This document shows, in pieces, positions 1 through 7,634 of a DNA stretch of 64,000 bases (the stretch's first letter is position 1; every line of letters begins with the position of its first letter). Where the stretch lies: positions 1 through 64,000 of the forward strand of contig NZ_CP040765.1 of assembly GCF_004683865.2 (NCBI RefSeq), given 5' to 3'. The notes below the pieces were generated by a model, which was not told the DNA's origin, ran no database searches, and saw only the letters and a list, made by a program, of their open reading frames with translations. The position numbers were made by a program, and so were the translations under genes. The DNA is from Paracoccus liaowanqingii. GTDB lineage: Bacteria > Pseudomonadota > Alphaproteobacteria > Rhodobacterales > Rhodobacteraceae.

Positions 1-66
1 CTTCGAGCTGATGGTAGAACGTGATCTGTATGAAGCAGCCACAAGCATCAGGAAAGGAAGCGCAGC

Positions 67-1101
67 ATGAAGCACTATGCCGGATTGGATGTATCGGTGA
101 AAGACACTTCGATCTGCATCGAGGATGAGGATGGCCGGATTTGTCGGGAGTTCAAGGTTACCAGCCACCCGGAGGACATCTCTTGCGCATTGAATGGCCT
201 GGGCGTCCGGCTTGAGCGGATTGGGCTGGAAGCTGGTCCACTCTCCCAGTGGCTGTTCGAGGGCCTGGCTAAGGCCAGGCTTCCGGCGATCTGCATCGAA
301 ACGCGCCATGCCAAGGCTTCCCTCAAGGCGCAAGTGAACAAGACAGACCGCAATGACGCGCGCGGGATCGCACAGATGATGCGTGTCAATCTGTATCGCC
401 CAGTGCATGTGAAGACCTTAGCCAGCCAAAAGCACCGCGCCCTGCTGCGCAGCCGCAAGCTCCTGCAGGAAAAGGCTCTTGCAATCGAGAGCGACATCCG
501 CGGCCTGTTGCGCAATTTCGGGCTTAAGGTGGGGATTGTTGGAGCGGGAAGGTTCGAAGCCCGGGTCAGCGATCTCATTGAGGCCTTGCCGGATCTAGGA
601 GAGGTGTTCCGTGTGTTGCTCGCCGCAAGACAAAAGCTCAGGGAGGCCTTTTCCCAGCTGCACCGCAAGGTGCTGGGCATTGTCAGGGACGACGCCGTCT
701 GCATGCGCCTGATGACGATCCCTGGTGTTGGGCCTGTGACCTCGCTTGCTTTCATCAGCACGATTGACATCCCGACACGCTTTCGAAGTTCCCGGGCGGT
801 CGGCCCAGTCCTGGGACTGACACCGATGCTCAAGCAATCGGGCGAAAGCCATCGGATCGGACGGGTGTCCTTGTGTGGTGATGGCATGATGCGAGGGTTG
901 CTCTATGAGGCGGCGCAGGCAATGCTGACCCGGGTGAAGAAATGGTCATGGCTGAAAGCTTGGGCCATGAACCTGGCGAAGCGAGGCGGCTTCAAAAAGG
1001 CGGTTGTGGCCTTGGCCCGGCGCCTTGCCGTGATCATGCACAGAATGTGGGTTGATGGCAGCGATTTCCGCTGGTCACGGGAGGAAGCCACGGCAGCATG
1101 A
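67..1101 (+). CDS. IS110-family transposase (DEDD recombinase)
   Basis: A 344-residue protein of typical IS110-family length. The N-terminal RuvC-like DEDD part is visible as GLDVSVKDTSICIEDEDG at residues 6-23, LEAGPLSQWLF near residue 54 and KTDRNDARGIAQMM near residue 92. The C-terminal Transposase_20-type part carries the helix-hairpin motif TIPGVGPVTSLAFIS near residue 217 and the conserved serine region SGESHRIG. IS110 enzymes excise and insert circular elements without classical inverted repeats, and recent work shows they are guided by a bridge RNA encoded in a non-coding end. The ATG at 67 follows AGGAAAGGAAG. The left end of the element lies outside the window. The gene looks intact. 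Confidence 0.93.
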   Translation: MKHYAGLDVSVKDTSICIEDEDGRICREFKVTSHPEDISCALNGLGVRLERIGLEAGPLSQWLFEGLAKARLPAICIETRHAKASLKAQVNKTDRNDARGIAQMMRVNLYRPVHVKTLASQKHRALLRSRKLLQEKALAIESDIRGLLRNFGLKVGIVGAGRFEARVSDLIEALPDLGEVFRVLLAARQKLREAFSQLHRKVLGIVRDDAVCMRLMTIPGVGPVTSLAFISTIDIPTRFRSSRAVGPVLGLTPMLKQSGESHRIGRVSLCGDGMMRGLLYEAAQAMLTRVKKWSWLKAWAMNLAKRGGFKKAVVALARRLAVIMHRMWVDGSDFRWSREEATAA

Positions 1102-1360
1102 CCGTGTAGGAAAGAAGCAGGAGTTCCACCGCCGGTGGGAAGGTGTCCTTCGCGGGACGACGGGCGAGGCGAGTTCGCAATGGGTCTAGTTCCAACAGCA
1201 CATGCTGTCAGGCCGCGCTCCAGATTGAACCACCTCGCTCTTCTGATCCCATGATGGGAGAGCCACTGTGCTGATCCCGAAGAGAAGCGAGAGCCCGCGA
1301 ACGACCAAGACCCCACAACGGTTCATTGCTCGATGGCGCTTGACCTGACAACGCCGAATA
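1102..1360. other. non-coding flank downstream of the IS110 transposase
   Basis: No convincing gene lies in these 259 bases. Two short perfect inverted repeats are visible: CCACCGCCGGTGG at 1126-1138 and ACAGCACATGCTGT at 1195-1208. The right end of the IS110 element must lie in or near this stretch, and structured RNA signals are possible. A 12-base match to the IS5-type terminal motif, CAATGGGTCTAG, occurs near 1180 and may be a degenerate end of that element or chance. Confidence 0.4.
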
Positions 1361-2199
1361 GAGAAGACCCATTGATTTTACGGTCTCTGCATGATTCAGG
1401 CTCCGCAAGGAGACCTGATCGATGAGCAACCTGTTTTGGCTGACCGAGGCGCAGATGGCCCGCCTTCGTCCTTTCTTTCCCAAGAGTCATGGCCGCCCGC
1501 GGGTCGATGATCTGCGCGTTCTCAGTGGCATTATCTTCATCAATCGCAATGGCTTGCGGTGGTGCGATGCTCCGAGGGAATACGGGCCGGCCAAGACCCT
1601 CTACAATCGCTGGAAGCGTTGGAGCGATAACGGGGTCTTCGCCCGGATCATGGTCGGCCTGGCCGCCGAAGGCGCCGATCCGAAGACGATCATGATCGAT
1701 GCCACGTATCTGAAGGCGCATCGCACGGCTTGCAGCCTGCGCGCGAAAAAGGGGGGCGGGGTCGCCAGATCGGCCGAACAAAAGGCGGCATGAACACGAA
1801 GCTGCATGCTGTCACCGATGCGAAGGGCCGTCCCATCCGGTTCTTCATATCGGCAGGGCAGGTCAGCGATTACATCGGTGCGGCAGCACTGTTGGGCAGC
1901 CTGCCGAAGGCGGACTGGTTTCTGGCTGACAGGGGATATGACGCCGACTGGCTGCGAGAAGCGTTAGAAGCCAAAGGGATAAGCGCCTGCATCCCCGGCC
2001 GGAAGTCCCGCAAGAAGACCGTGAAATACGACAAGCGGCGCTACTAAAGGCGCAACCGCATCGAGATCATGTTCGGTCGTCTGAAGGACTGGAGACGTGT
2101 CGCCACGCGTTACGACAGGTGCCCGGAAACCTACCTCTCCGCAATCGCGTTGGCCGCAACCCTCCTGTTCTGGCTGTGAAACTCAATGAGTCTGGAACC
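1361..2199 (+). mobile_element. decayed IS5-type element, copy 1 (IS427-like two-frame organisation)
   Basis: About 840 bp. The ends align with copy 2 (7420-14575): the left end carries GACCCATTGATTT near 1366-1378 and the right end carries CTCAATGAGTCTGGAACC at 2182-2199. The outer bases of the left terminal repeat do not match copy 2, so this end is eroded or truncated. The transposase inside has a premature stop. Its right end is only about 100 bp from the next IS5-family transposase gene. Confidence 0.8.
1422..2179 (+). pseudogene. IS5-type transposase, frameshift-organised and nonsense-mutated
   Basis: The first frame (1422-1793) begins MSNLFWLTEAQMARLRPFF and covers the N-terminal DUF4096-like part. 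The catalytic second frame (from about 1730) covers GGMNTKLHAVTDAKGRPI and LADRGYDADWLRE. The frames overlap at AAAAAGGGGGG (1746-1756), the expected site for -1 frameshifting in such elements. In frame two, TAA at 2045-2047 replaces the lysine codon found at the same place in copy 2 (RRYKRRNRIE). Translation past it still reads RRNRIEIMFGRLKDWRRVATR up to a TGA at 2177-2179. The copy is therefore probably dead, although the 105-residue second frame up to the stop could still be made. An ATG start at 1422 follows AAGGAGAC. Confidence 0.85.
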
Positions 2200-2300
2200 T
2201 GAATATCTGGATTTGCTTGCTTATCCTCCCAAAACGGTAGCGGGGAATTGCAGGGCTTCGTATGCTGGTACTCGGAACCTTGCGAATTTCCGGAGCTGTG

Positions 2301-3653
2301 ATGAAGCCTCGTCCGCGCGCTGAAGAGCAGGATGATCTCCTGCGTCCCCGCCTGACCGACATGATCGATCTGCGCCATGAACTGGCGAAACTGGCCGCGC
2401 TGATTGACTGGGAGTTCTTCGAGACCGAATGGGCAGGCTTCTTTCCTTCCACCACAGGGCGGCCGGCAACCTCGCCGCGGCTGGTGGCGGGCCTGCTGTA
2501 TCTTCAGCACGCCTATCGGCTCTCTGACGAGGCCGTCGTCGCTCGTTGGGTTGAGAACCCCTACTACCAGCATTTTACCGGTGAGACGTTCTTCCAGCAC
2601 AGCCCACCGATCGACCCATCCTCTCTGACTCGGTGGCGCAAGCGGATCGGCGAAGAAGGTGCGGAGTGGCTGCTGACCAAGACGATCGAGGCCGGGCGGA
2701 GATCAGGCGCGGTGGAGGATCGCAGCCTGTCGCGTGTCGCCGTGGATACGACGGTGATGGAAAAGAACATCGCCCACCCGACCGATGCCCGCCTGTATGA
2801 GACAGCACGCGGCAAGCTTGTCGCCCTCGCCGACGAAGGCGGGATCACGTTGCGGCAGAACTACAATCGTCTCGCGCCGCGCCTGGCGGTGCGGATCGGG
2901 CGCTACGCCCATGCCCGGCAGTTCAAACGCATGGGCAGGGCTCTGAAACAGCTGAGGGGATACACCGGTCGTGTCCTGCGGGATATTCGCCGGCAGTTGG
3001 ACGGGATTGCGGAGGGGTCCTTCCGCGAACGGGTTCTGGACACTCTCGTGCTCGTCGGTCGTCTGCTCCATCAGACCCCCAAAAGCCGCGGCAAGATCTA
3101 CGCCCTGCATGAGCCCGAGGTCGATTGCATCTCCAAGGGCAAGGCCCGCAAACGCTACGAGTTCGGCACCAAGGTCAGTCTGGCCACCACCATCGACGAG
3201 GGCTTCGTCGTGGGAATGCGTGCCTTGCCGGGAAATCCTTACGATGGCCACACTTTGCCCGAAGCCCTGGAGCAGGTGGCCATCCTGACTGGCAGGACCC
3301 CGGATCTGGCGGTCGTGGACCGCGGGTATCGCGGCCATGGGATGTTGGAAACGAAGGTCCTGATCAGCGGCACCCGCCGCGGCCTGTCGCCGAGGCTGAA
3401 AGCGCTGCTGAGGCGACGCAGCGCCATCGAGCCCGAGATCGGACACATGAAGACAGACGGACGTTTATCGCGCTGCCCACTGAAAGGCACGTCCGGGGAC
3501 GCCATCTTCGCCGTGCTCTGCGGCTGCGGCCATAACATCCGCAAGATCCTGGCCCACCTCAGGGCTTTGTTGGCCCTCATTCTGACCGCCATCTTCCGAG
3601 TGATCAGGACAGCTAATGGCTATCTCGCCCACGGGCAGCGTTGTTCAGCCTGA
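2301..3653 (+). CDS. IS5-family transposase (DDE type)
   Basis: About 450 residues from the ATG at 2301, which is preceded by GGAGCTGTG; an upstream in-frame start at 2262 is possible but would add atypical residues. The N-terminal DUF772-type part contains PRLVAGLLYLQHAYRLSDE and NPYYQHFTGE. The DDE catalytic part contains VAVDTTVMEKNI (first Asp), AVVDRGYRGHG (second Asp) and IEPEIGHMKTDGRL (Glu). The linker LHEPEVDCISKGKARKRYEF is characteristic of this IS5 subgroup. The reading frame is intact. I could not define its terminal repeats by eye. The gene lies between the decayed IS5-type copy and the AT-rich leader of the KaiC-like operon. Confidence 0.9.
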   Translation: MKPRPRAEEQDDLLRPRLTDMIDLRHELAKLAALIDWEFFETEWAGFFPSTTGRPATSPRLVAGLLYLQHAYRLSDEAVVARWVENPYYQHFTGETFFQHSPPIDPSSLTRWRKRIGEEGAEWLLTKTIEAGRRSGAVEDRSLSRVAVDTTVMEKNIAHPTDARLYETARGKLVALADEGGITLRQNYNRLAPRLAVRIGRYAHARQFKRMGRALKQLRGYTGRVLRDIRRQLDGIAEGSFRERVLDTLVLVGRLLHQTPKSRGKIYALHEPEVDCISKGKARKRYEFGTKVSLATTIDEGFVVGMRALPGNPYDGHTLPEALEQVAILTGRTPDLAVVDRGYRGHGMLETKVLISGTRRGLSPRLKALLRRRSAIEPEIGHMKTDGRLSRCPLKGTSGDAIFAVLCGCGHNIRKILAHLRALLALILTAIFRVIRTANGYLAHGQRCSA

Positions 3654-4108
3654 ACTAATTAATAGATGTTATTTACTTATTGTAAATTATCATATATTGT
3701 GTCTTGAATATTTTATCAGAAAAGTTTGGCAACAGTAAAAGTTGGTTTGCAACGTTGCATGGTTTGCACGTTTGGGATCCTAATTTATATTGCACAGATC
3801 CAGCGACGGTAAGAGAAACGACATGACATATTCATCAATCGTAGGCCCCGCCTTACCTGAAGAACACGAGCGCTATGCAAAATTGTACCTTGCTGAAGAT
3901 CAGGCGCCGCGAGATAAATAAGTTGAGAAGGATATGGAAGATATAAGAAGGCAGTTGCATGCTTTTGCTCTGAAAAGGCCCGGAACCTACGCATTAAAGA
4001 TAAGCTGGGACAGATCCTTGAAATTTAAAAAAATCCTAATCTGCGAAATTATATTAAATGCTATTATTTATTAGAAGATTTTAAGACGAAAATATTAAGA
4101 AGGGTTTG
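3654..4108. other. AT-rich leader upstream of the KaiC-like operon
   Basis: About 455 bases, markedly AT-rich compared with the rest of the window. There is no confident gene. A 32-codon frame with an ATG at 3822 (MTYSSIVGPALPEEHERY) ends at 3920, and a 46-codon frame starts at about 3934; neither is recognised. A perfect 12-base palindrome TGCAACGTTGCA lies at 3748-3759 and could be an operator. The operon promoter is expected in this stretch. The composition suggests a foreign origin for the downstream operon or its leader. Confidence 0.45.
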
Positions 4109-4525
4109 ATGTCACTCAAAAGGGGGGAGCCGCTTTTATCGATGCAAGCGCTAGCGCAACAATTGCTGACTTTGGAAAGGCGGCATCAAAACGCGTTCGA
4201 TGACCCGGCCGATGAAGCGGCACGGGTATTTGAGCGTTTACGGGACGCGCTGGCGCGGTTCGCCGGATTGAGCGGCTTCACCTCACTCATGCGACGAGCG
4301 CTTGCGCTTGCGCGCGCCGACGATCCTTCGCTGCGACAGCTTTCAGTCAGAGCGGATGGTTCGCTTGAAGGGCTGGAGCAGCTCTCAAGCGACGCGGTGC
4401 TTGCGATCATCGCGCAGTTTCTGGGGCTTCTGGTCACCTTCGTAGGGGAACCGCTTATGCTGCGTTTCGTTCGCGAGGCGTGGCCCGACGCATCATTAGA
4501 CGACCAACATGGGACACGAGATTAA
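4109..4525 (+). CDS. small unknown protein, first gene of the KaiC-like operon
   Basis: About 138 residues. An ATG at 4109 follows AGAAGGG; a TTG one codon earlier is the alternative. The protein looks mostly helical, with charged amphipathic stretches (LLTLERRHQNAFDDPADEAARVF split by short turns) and a hydrophobic segment near the C-terminus (LAIIAQFLGLLVTFVGEPL) that could be a helix packed in a protein or a weak membrane segment. I do not recognise a family. It overlaps the KaiC-like gene by 17 bp, so the two are probably translated together and may act together. A role as accessory or partner protein of the ATPase is inference only. Confidence 0.7.
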   Translation: MSLKRGEPLLSMQALAQQLLTLERRHQNAFDDPADEAARVFERLRDALARFAGLSGFTSLMRRALALARADDPSLRQLSVRADGSLEGLEQLSSDAVLAIIAQFLGLLVTFVGEPLMLRFVREAWPDASLDDQHGTRD

Positions 4526-6101
4526 TCGCATGAGCAGTGAGAGCAAAAACCACGAGCGGGGCCGGGTGCCTATCCGACGCCTGCCAACTGGTGTCCCCGG
4601 CCTCGACGAAATCCTAGCCGGCGGGCTACCGGAATATTCGTTCAACATCGTCGCCGGCAATCCCGGTGGCGGCAAGACCACGCTGGCGCATCAGATCATG
4701 TTCGCCAATGCCACGCCTGAACGCCCGGCCCTCTATTTTACCGTGCTTGGCGAGCCAGCCATCAAAATGCTGCGCTATCAGCAGCAATTCTCATTCTTCG
4801 ACATGACCAAGCTAGATGGTGCCATTCGCTTCATCAATCTCAGCCATGTCGTCATGGAGAAAGACCTCGGCGCGGTGCTTGATGTTATTGTCAAAGAGGT
4901 CGAAAATTCCAACGCTGGTATGGTTTTTGTTGACTCGTTCCGTACGATGCTGCGAAGCGCCCAAAGCGATGGCAGTGGGATGGAGCTACCGGACTTCATT
5001 CAGCGATTGGCGCTGCACCTCACCAGCTGGCAGGTCACCTCGTTCCTCATCGGCGAATATTCAGAGGTGGAGTTTCGAGACAACCCCGTATTCACTGTCG
5101 CCGACGGATTGTTGTGGCTCAACCAAAGCGCCGAACGTAACTCGATCGTGCGAAAGATGCAGGTCATCAAGATGCGCGGTCAGAATACCGTGCCTGGGAT
5201 GCACACATTCCGCATCACGGACGATGGCGTGCAGACCTTCCCGCGGACGCTCGGGCTTACCGCGTCGTCGAGTGTCATCAAGGGCGGGCGGCGGCTTGCG
5301 ACGGGTGTCCCTGGCTTCGATGCGCTGTTGAACGGCGGTGTTCCCGAGGGCGACAGTATGCTGCTGGCGGGGCCGTCCGGGTCAGGCAAGTCGATGCTGG
5401 CGTCACAATTCGCCGCCGAAGGCCTTTGTCACGGGGAGCCGGCAGTCATCGTCATCTTCGAAGAACTTCCAAAGGACTATGTTCGGAGGGCCGGTAAGCT
5501 TGGTCTCGACTTTGTAACCCCGCAAGAAGCGGGCACGCTCAAGATCATCTACATCCGTCCGTTGGACCTTTCCGTTGATGAAACTGTCCATGAAGTGATC
5601 GCTGCAGTGAACGACCTTGGCGCAAAACGCGTCGTGCTAGATTCACTTGTCGGCTTCGAAATGGCGCTGGCCCCGGAATTTCGGCACGAGTTCCGCGAAT
5701 CGCTTTATCGGATGATCGCGGCGCTCACGCGGACGGGCGTGACGGTCGTGAGCACTGTGGAGGTTCAGGAAAACTTCACCTCGATGGGTCTGAGCAACTA
5801 CGCGATATCGTTCCTGACGGATGACATCGTGCGACTGCGCTACGTCTCGATCGACGGACAGATGCGCAAGATGCTGATCGTGGTGAAAATGCGTGGCGGC
5901 CCTCACAGCATCGATATGCACGAATACACGATCACAGACCGGGGCGTGGTGATCGGCAAGCCGCTCAGGGGCTATCGCGGCCTCACCAGCGGCATCCCCG
6001 AGACTTGGTCCTGGGAAGCCCGCGATCAGCGAGCCGAGCATTCGACTGCCCGAGCGCGTGACCAGTCTGACGAAGAGCCGCCCCAAGGGAAAGCGGAATG
6101 A
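4509..6101 (+). CDS. KaiC-like double RecA-domain ATPase
   Basis: The 530 residues form two RecA/KaiC domains in tandem. Domain 1 has a P-loop GNPGGGKT at 50-57 and domain 2 has GPSGSGKS at 288-295. Each has a Walker B-like strand (GMVFVDSF near 137; RVVLDSL near 374). In domain 2 the catalytic Glu pair is kept (IFEEL, 318-319); in domain 1 the equivalent is GE at 81-82, so one Glu is lost. Aligned by eye to cyanobacterial KaiC, the Ser431/Thr432 autophosphorylation pair corresponds to ISFLTDD, i.e. Ser434 is kept and Thr is Phe435. The KMRG motif near 460 is preserved. The C-terminal tail is hydrophilic and unlike clock KaiC. No kaiA or kaiB is near. The gene starts inside the upstream gene (ATG at 4509; ATG at 4530 is an alternative) and overlaps the kinase gene by ATGA. 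Likely a KaiC-type signalling ATPase acting with the kinase that follows. Confidence 0.9.
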   Translation: MGHEINRMSSESKNHERGRVPIRRLPTGVPGLDEILAGGLPEYSFNIVAGNPGGGKTTLAHQIMFANATPERPALYFTVLGEPAIKMLRYQQQFSFFDMTKLDGAIRFINLSHVVMEKDLGAVLDVIVKEVENSNAGMVFVDSFRTMLRSAQSDGSGMELPDFIQRLALHLTSWQVTSFLIGEYSEVEFRDNPVFTVADGLLWLNQSAERNSIVRKMQVIKMRGQNTVPGMHTFRITDDGVQTFPRTLGLTASSSVIKGGRRLATGVPGFDALLNGGVPEGDSMLLAGPSGSGKSMLASQFAAEGLCHGEPAVIVIFEELPKDYVRRAGKLGLDFVTPQEAGTLKIIYIRPLDLSVDETVHEVIAAVNDLGAKRVVLDSLVGFEMALAPEFRHEFRESLYRMIAALTRTGVTVVSTVEVQENFTSMGLSNYAISFLTDDIVRLRYVSIDGQMRKMLIVVKMRGGPHSIDMHEYTITDRGVVIGKPLRGYRGLTSGIPETWSWEARDQRAEHSTARARDQSDEEPPQGKAE

Positions 6102-6844
6102 CCGATTCTGCGCAGGATAGCGAGCACGATCAGCTCCTGCGCGACATGAATGCTGCGCTGTTGGAATCTTCAATTCGTCAACACGAGATGGCCGAACAGG
6201 CTCAACGTGCCGAGGCGAGGATGGAGGTGATGGTTGCGGAGCTCCAGCACCGCACCCGCAATCTCATCGCCGTGGTGAGCGCGATCGCGAACCGGACGAT
6301 GGAGCGGACGGGTCCGACTGAGGCCTTCCGCACAAAATTCAACGAGCGCTTGCAGGCACTCGGGCGCGTGCAAGGTCTGCTGTCCCGCACCCAGATCGAG
6401 CCGATCACCATCGGCGCGCTGATCCGCATGGAGCTAGACGCACTTGGGGCCGAAGCTTCTGACAATCGGGTCACGCTTGCTGGTCCCAGTGTCGTGCTTC
6501 GGGACACTATCGTGCAGACCATGGCGCTTGCGATACACGAGCTCGTCACCAACGCTCGCAAACACGGAGCGCTAGCAGCCGAAGGCCGAACCCTGAAGGT
6601 CACTTGGGCCGTAAAGCAGGTAGATGGCGCGACCCCCAGCCTTGTTTTGGAGTGGGTTGAGGAGGGTTTTGGTCAGGCGCTGGAAGCGGAGAGCAGCATG
6701 CGAGAGGGGTATGGCCGCGAGCTCATCGAGCGCGCGCTTCCCTACGCGCTTAATGCCACGACCAGTTTCGAACTGAACCGTGATGGCGTGCGGTGTACGA
6801 TCAATCTGCCGCTCACCAATGTCTCTAGGTTGGGGGATTACTGA
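6098..6844 (+). CDS. HWE-family sensor histidine kinase, without a visible sensor domain
   Basis: 248 residues, soluble, no membrane segments. An N-terminal helical, probably coiled-coil, stretch (residues 10-45) leads into the phosphoacceptor motif ELQHRTRN with His51. The ATP-binding part has the N-box HELVTNARKHGAL (His147-Asn152), the EWVEEG segment (Trp186, Glu188) that gives the HWE family its name, and a G-box-like GYGRELIE near 205. HWE kinases are common in Alphaproteobacteria. With no PAS, GAF or membrane input domain, the signal must come from a partner, most simply the KaiC-like protein encoded just upstream with an ATGA overlap. The response regulator gene follows 2 bp after the stop codon. 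Confidence 0.88.
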   Translation: MTDSAQDSEHDQLLRDMNAALLESSIRQHEMAEQAQRAEARMEVMVAELQHRTRNLIAVVSAIANRTMERTGPTEAFRTKFNERLQALGRVQGLLSRTQIEPITIGALIRMELDALGAEASDNRVTLAGPSVVLRDTIVQTMALAIHELVTNARKHGALAAEGRTLKVTWAVKQVDGATPSLVLEWVEEGFGQALEAESSMREGYGRELIERALPYALNATTSFELNRDGVRCTINLPLTNVSRLGDY

Positions 6845-6846
6845 TA

Positions 6847-7227
6847 ATGGCCGACATCAAGACCATGCTTGCCGGCCGCAATGTGCTGTTGGTCGAAGAC
6901 GACTATTTAATTGCAGAGGATATGACCTTCGAGCTGGAAGCTGGCGGGGCCAAGGTCATTGGACCAGCGGCGAGCGTGGCTGCCGCCATCGAGCTGATCG
7001 GGCAGACGGAGCTTATCGATGGAGCGATCGTAGATATCAATTTACAGGGCATAATGTCTTGGCCAGTTGCCGACGCGCTCCTCCGACGCGAAGTGAGCTT
7101 CGTGTTTACCACCGGATATGACAGCAATTTTATTCCAAATTGCTACGTTGAAATAGTTCGCTGCGAAAAACCAACCCTTTTAGATAAGGCCGCGAAGGCG
7201 TTGTTTGGCTATCGCGACAAAGCATAA
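6847..7227 (+). CDS. single-domain response regulator
   Basis: 126 residues, a stand-alone receiver domain with no output domain. The acidic pocket is VEDDYLIAED (Glu17-Asp18-Asp19). The phosphoacceptor is Asp63 in GAIVDINLQG, the conserved Thr lies in FVFTTGYD, and the conserved Lys lies in CEKPTL. It is the last gene of the KaiC-like operon and the natural phosphorylation target of the HWE kinase. Receivers of this type often work as phosphate shuttles or by binding a partner protein. GC content falls at the 3' end. Confidence 0.87.
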   Translation: MADIKTMLAGRNVLLVEDDYLIAEDMTFELEAGGAKVIGPAASVAAAIELIGQTELIDGAIVDINLQGIMSWPVADALLRREVSFVFTTGYDSNFIPNCYVEIVRCEKPTLLDKAAKALFGYRDKA

Positions 7228-7419
7228 GCCCTCCTTGATTTCTGATTGCCGGCAACATCAGAGATTGTCCCGCGATCGCCAAGCATGCCGTAGACGCAGC
7301 GTCGAGCGGAAGTACGCGATCTCGAGTGCGCCGAGCGCTTTGACATCGCCGTCAAGGGTGAGGCAGACGAGAAGCGTCTCGCTTCCTGCATAGCCATGCG
7401 CTGGTGGAGACGGTACTAG
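7228..7419 (+). other. possible gene remnant between the response regulator and the IS nest
   Basis: One frame read from a stop at 7291 gives a plausible coding tail (RAEVRDLECAERFDIAVKGE, then ADEKRLASCIAMRWWRRY) ending in TAG at 7417-7419. It has no good start and no recognised family. The TAG lies in the CTAG target duplicated by the IS5-type insertion, so the stop would exist with or without the insertion. Confidence 0.3.
7416..7419. repeat. target-site duplication CTAG of IS5-type copy 2, left
   Basis: CTAG at 7416-7419 is repeated at 14576-14579, directly outside the two ends of the IS5-type element (GGTCTAGACTCATTG on the left; GTTCTAGACCCATTG read inward from the right). Four-base CTAG-like targets fit the IS5 family. 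Confidence 0.75.
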
Positions 7420-7452
7420 GGTCTAGACTCATTGAGTTTCAGAGCCAGAACA

Positions 7453-7459
7453 GGACGGT
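7453..7459. repeat. target-site duplication GGACGGT of the outer IS21-family element, left
   Basis: GGACGGT at 7453-7459 is repeated at 12361-12367, directly outside element ends beginning TGCGCATTCCGA and ending in the inverse. Seven bases fits IS21-family duplications (4-8 bp). Confidence 0.8.
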
Positions 7460-7464
7460 TGCGC

Positions 7465-7551
7465 ATTCCGAGGTGATCCGGTCGGGGATTCCGATTTGAT
7501 CCGGTCACCCATTCCAATCTGATCCGGTCACCGATTCCGGGGCATCCGGTC
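7465..7551 (+). repeat. four terminal repeats of IS21-family element A
   Basis: Copies of ATTCCrrnntGATCCGGTC begin at about 7465, 7488, 7511 and 7534, spaced 23 bp (about two helical turns). The fourth is one base shorter. Inverted copies occur at the other end near 12293, 12315 and 12338. These are typical multiple transposase-binding sites of IS21-type ends. Confidence 0.8.
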
Positions 7552-7634
7552 ACCCTGACGAGGGGAGGTTCTGACGCTGCTTGGCAGTCCTGCGGCGGGC
7601 TACGCTTGCTCTTTTGAAGAGAGCGGGCGGCCCC

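Noticed and set aside
1178..1192. 12-base match to the IS5-type end (CAATGGGTCTAG)
   Set aside because: Similarity stops on both sides, so it may be chance; not called as an element end.
3822..3920. 32-codon frame in the AT-rich leader
   Set aside because: Too short, no ribosome site of note and no family; kept only as a remark in the leader entry.
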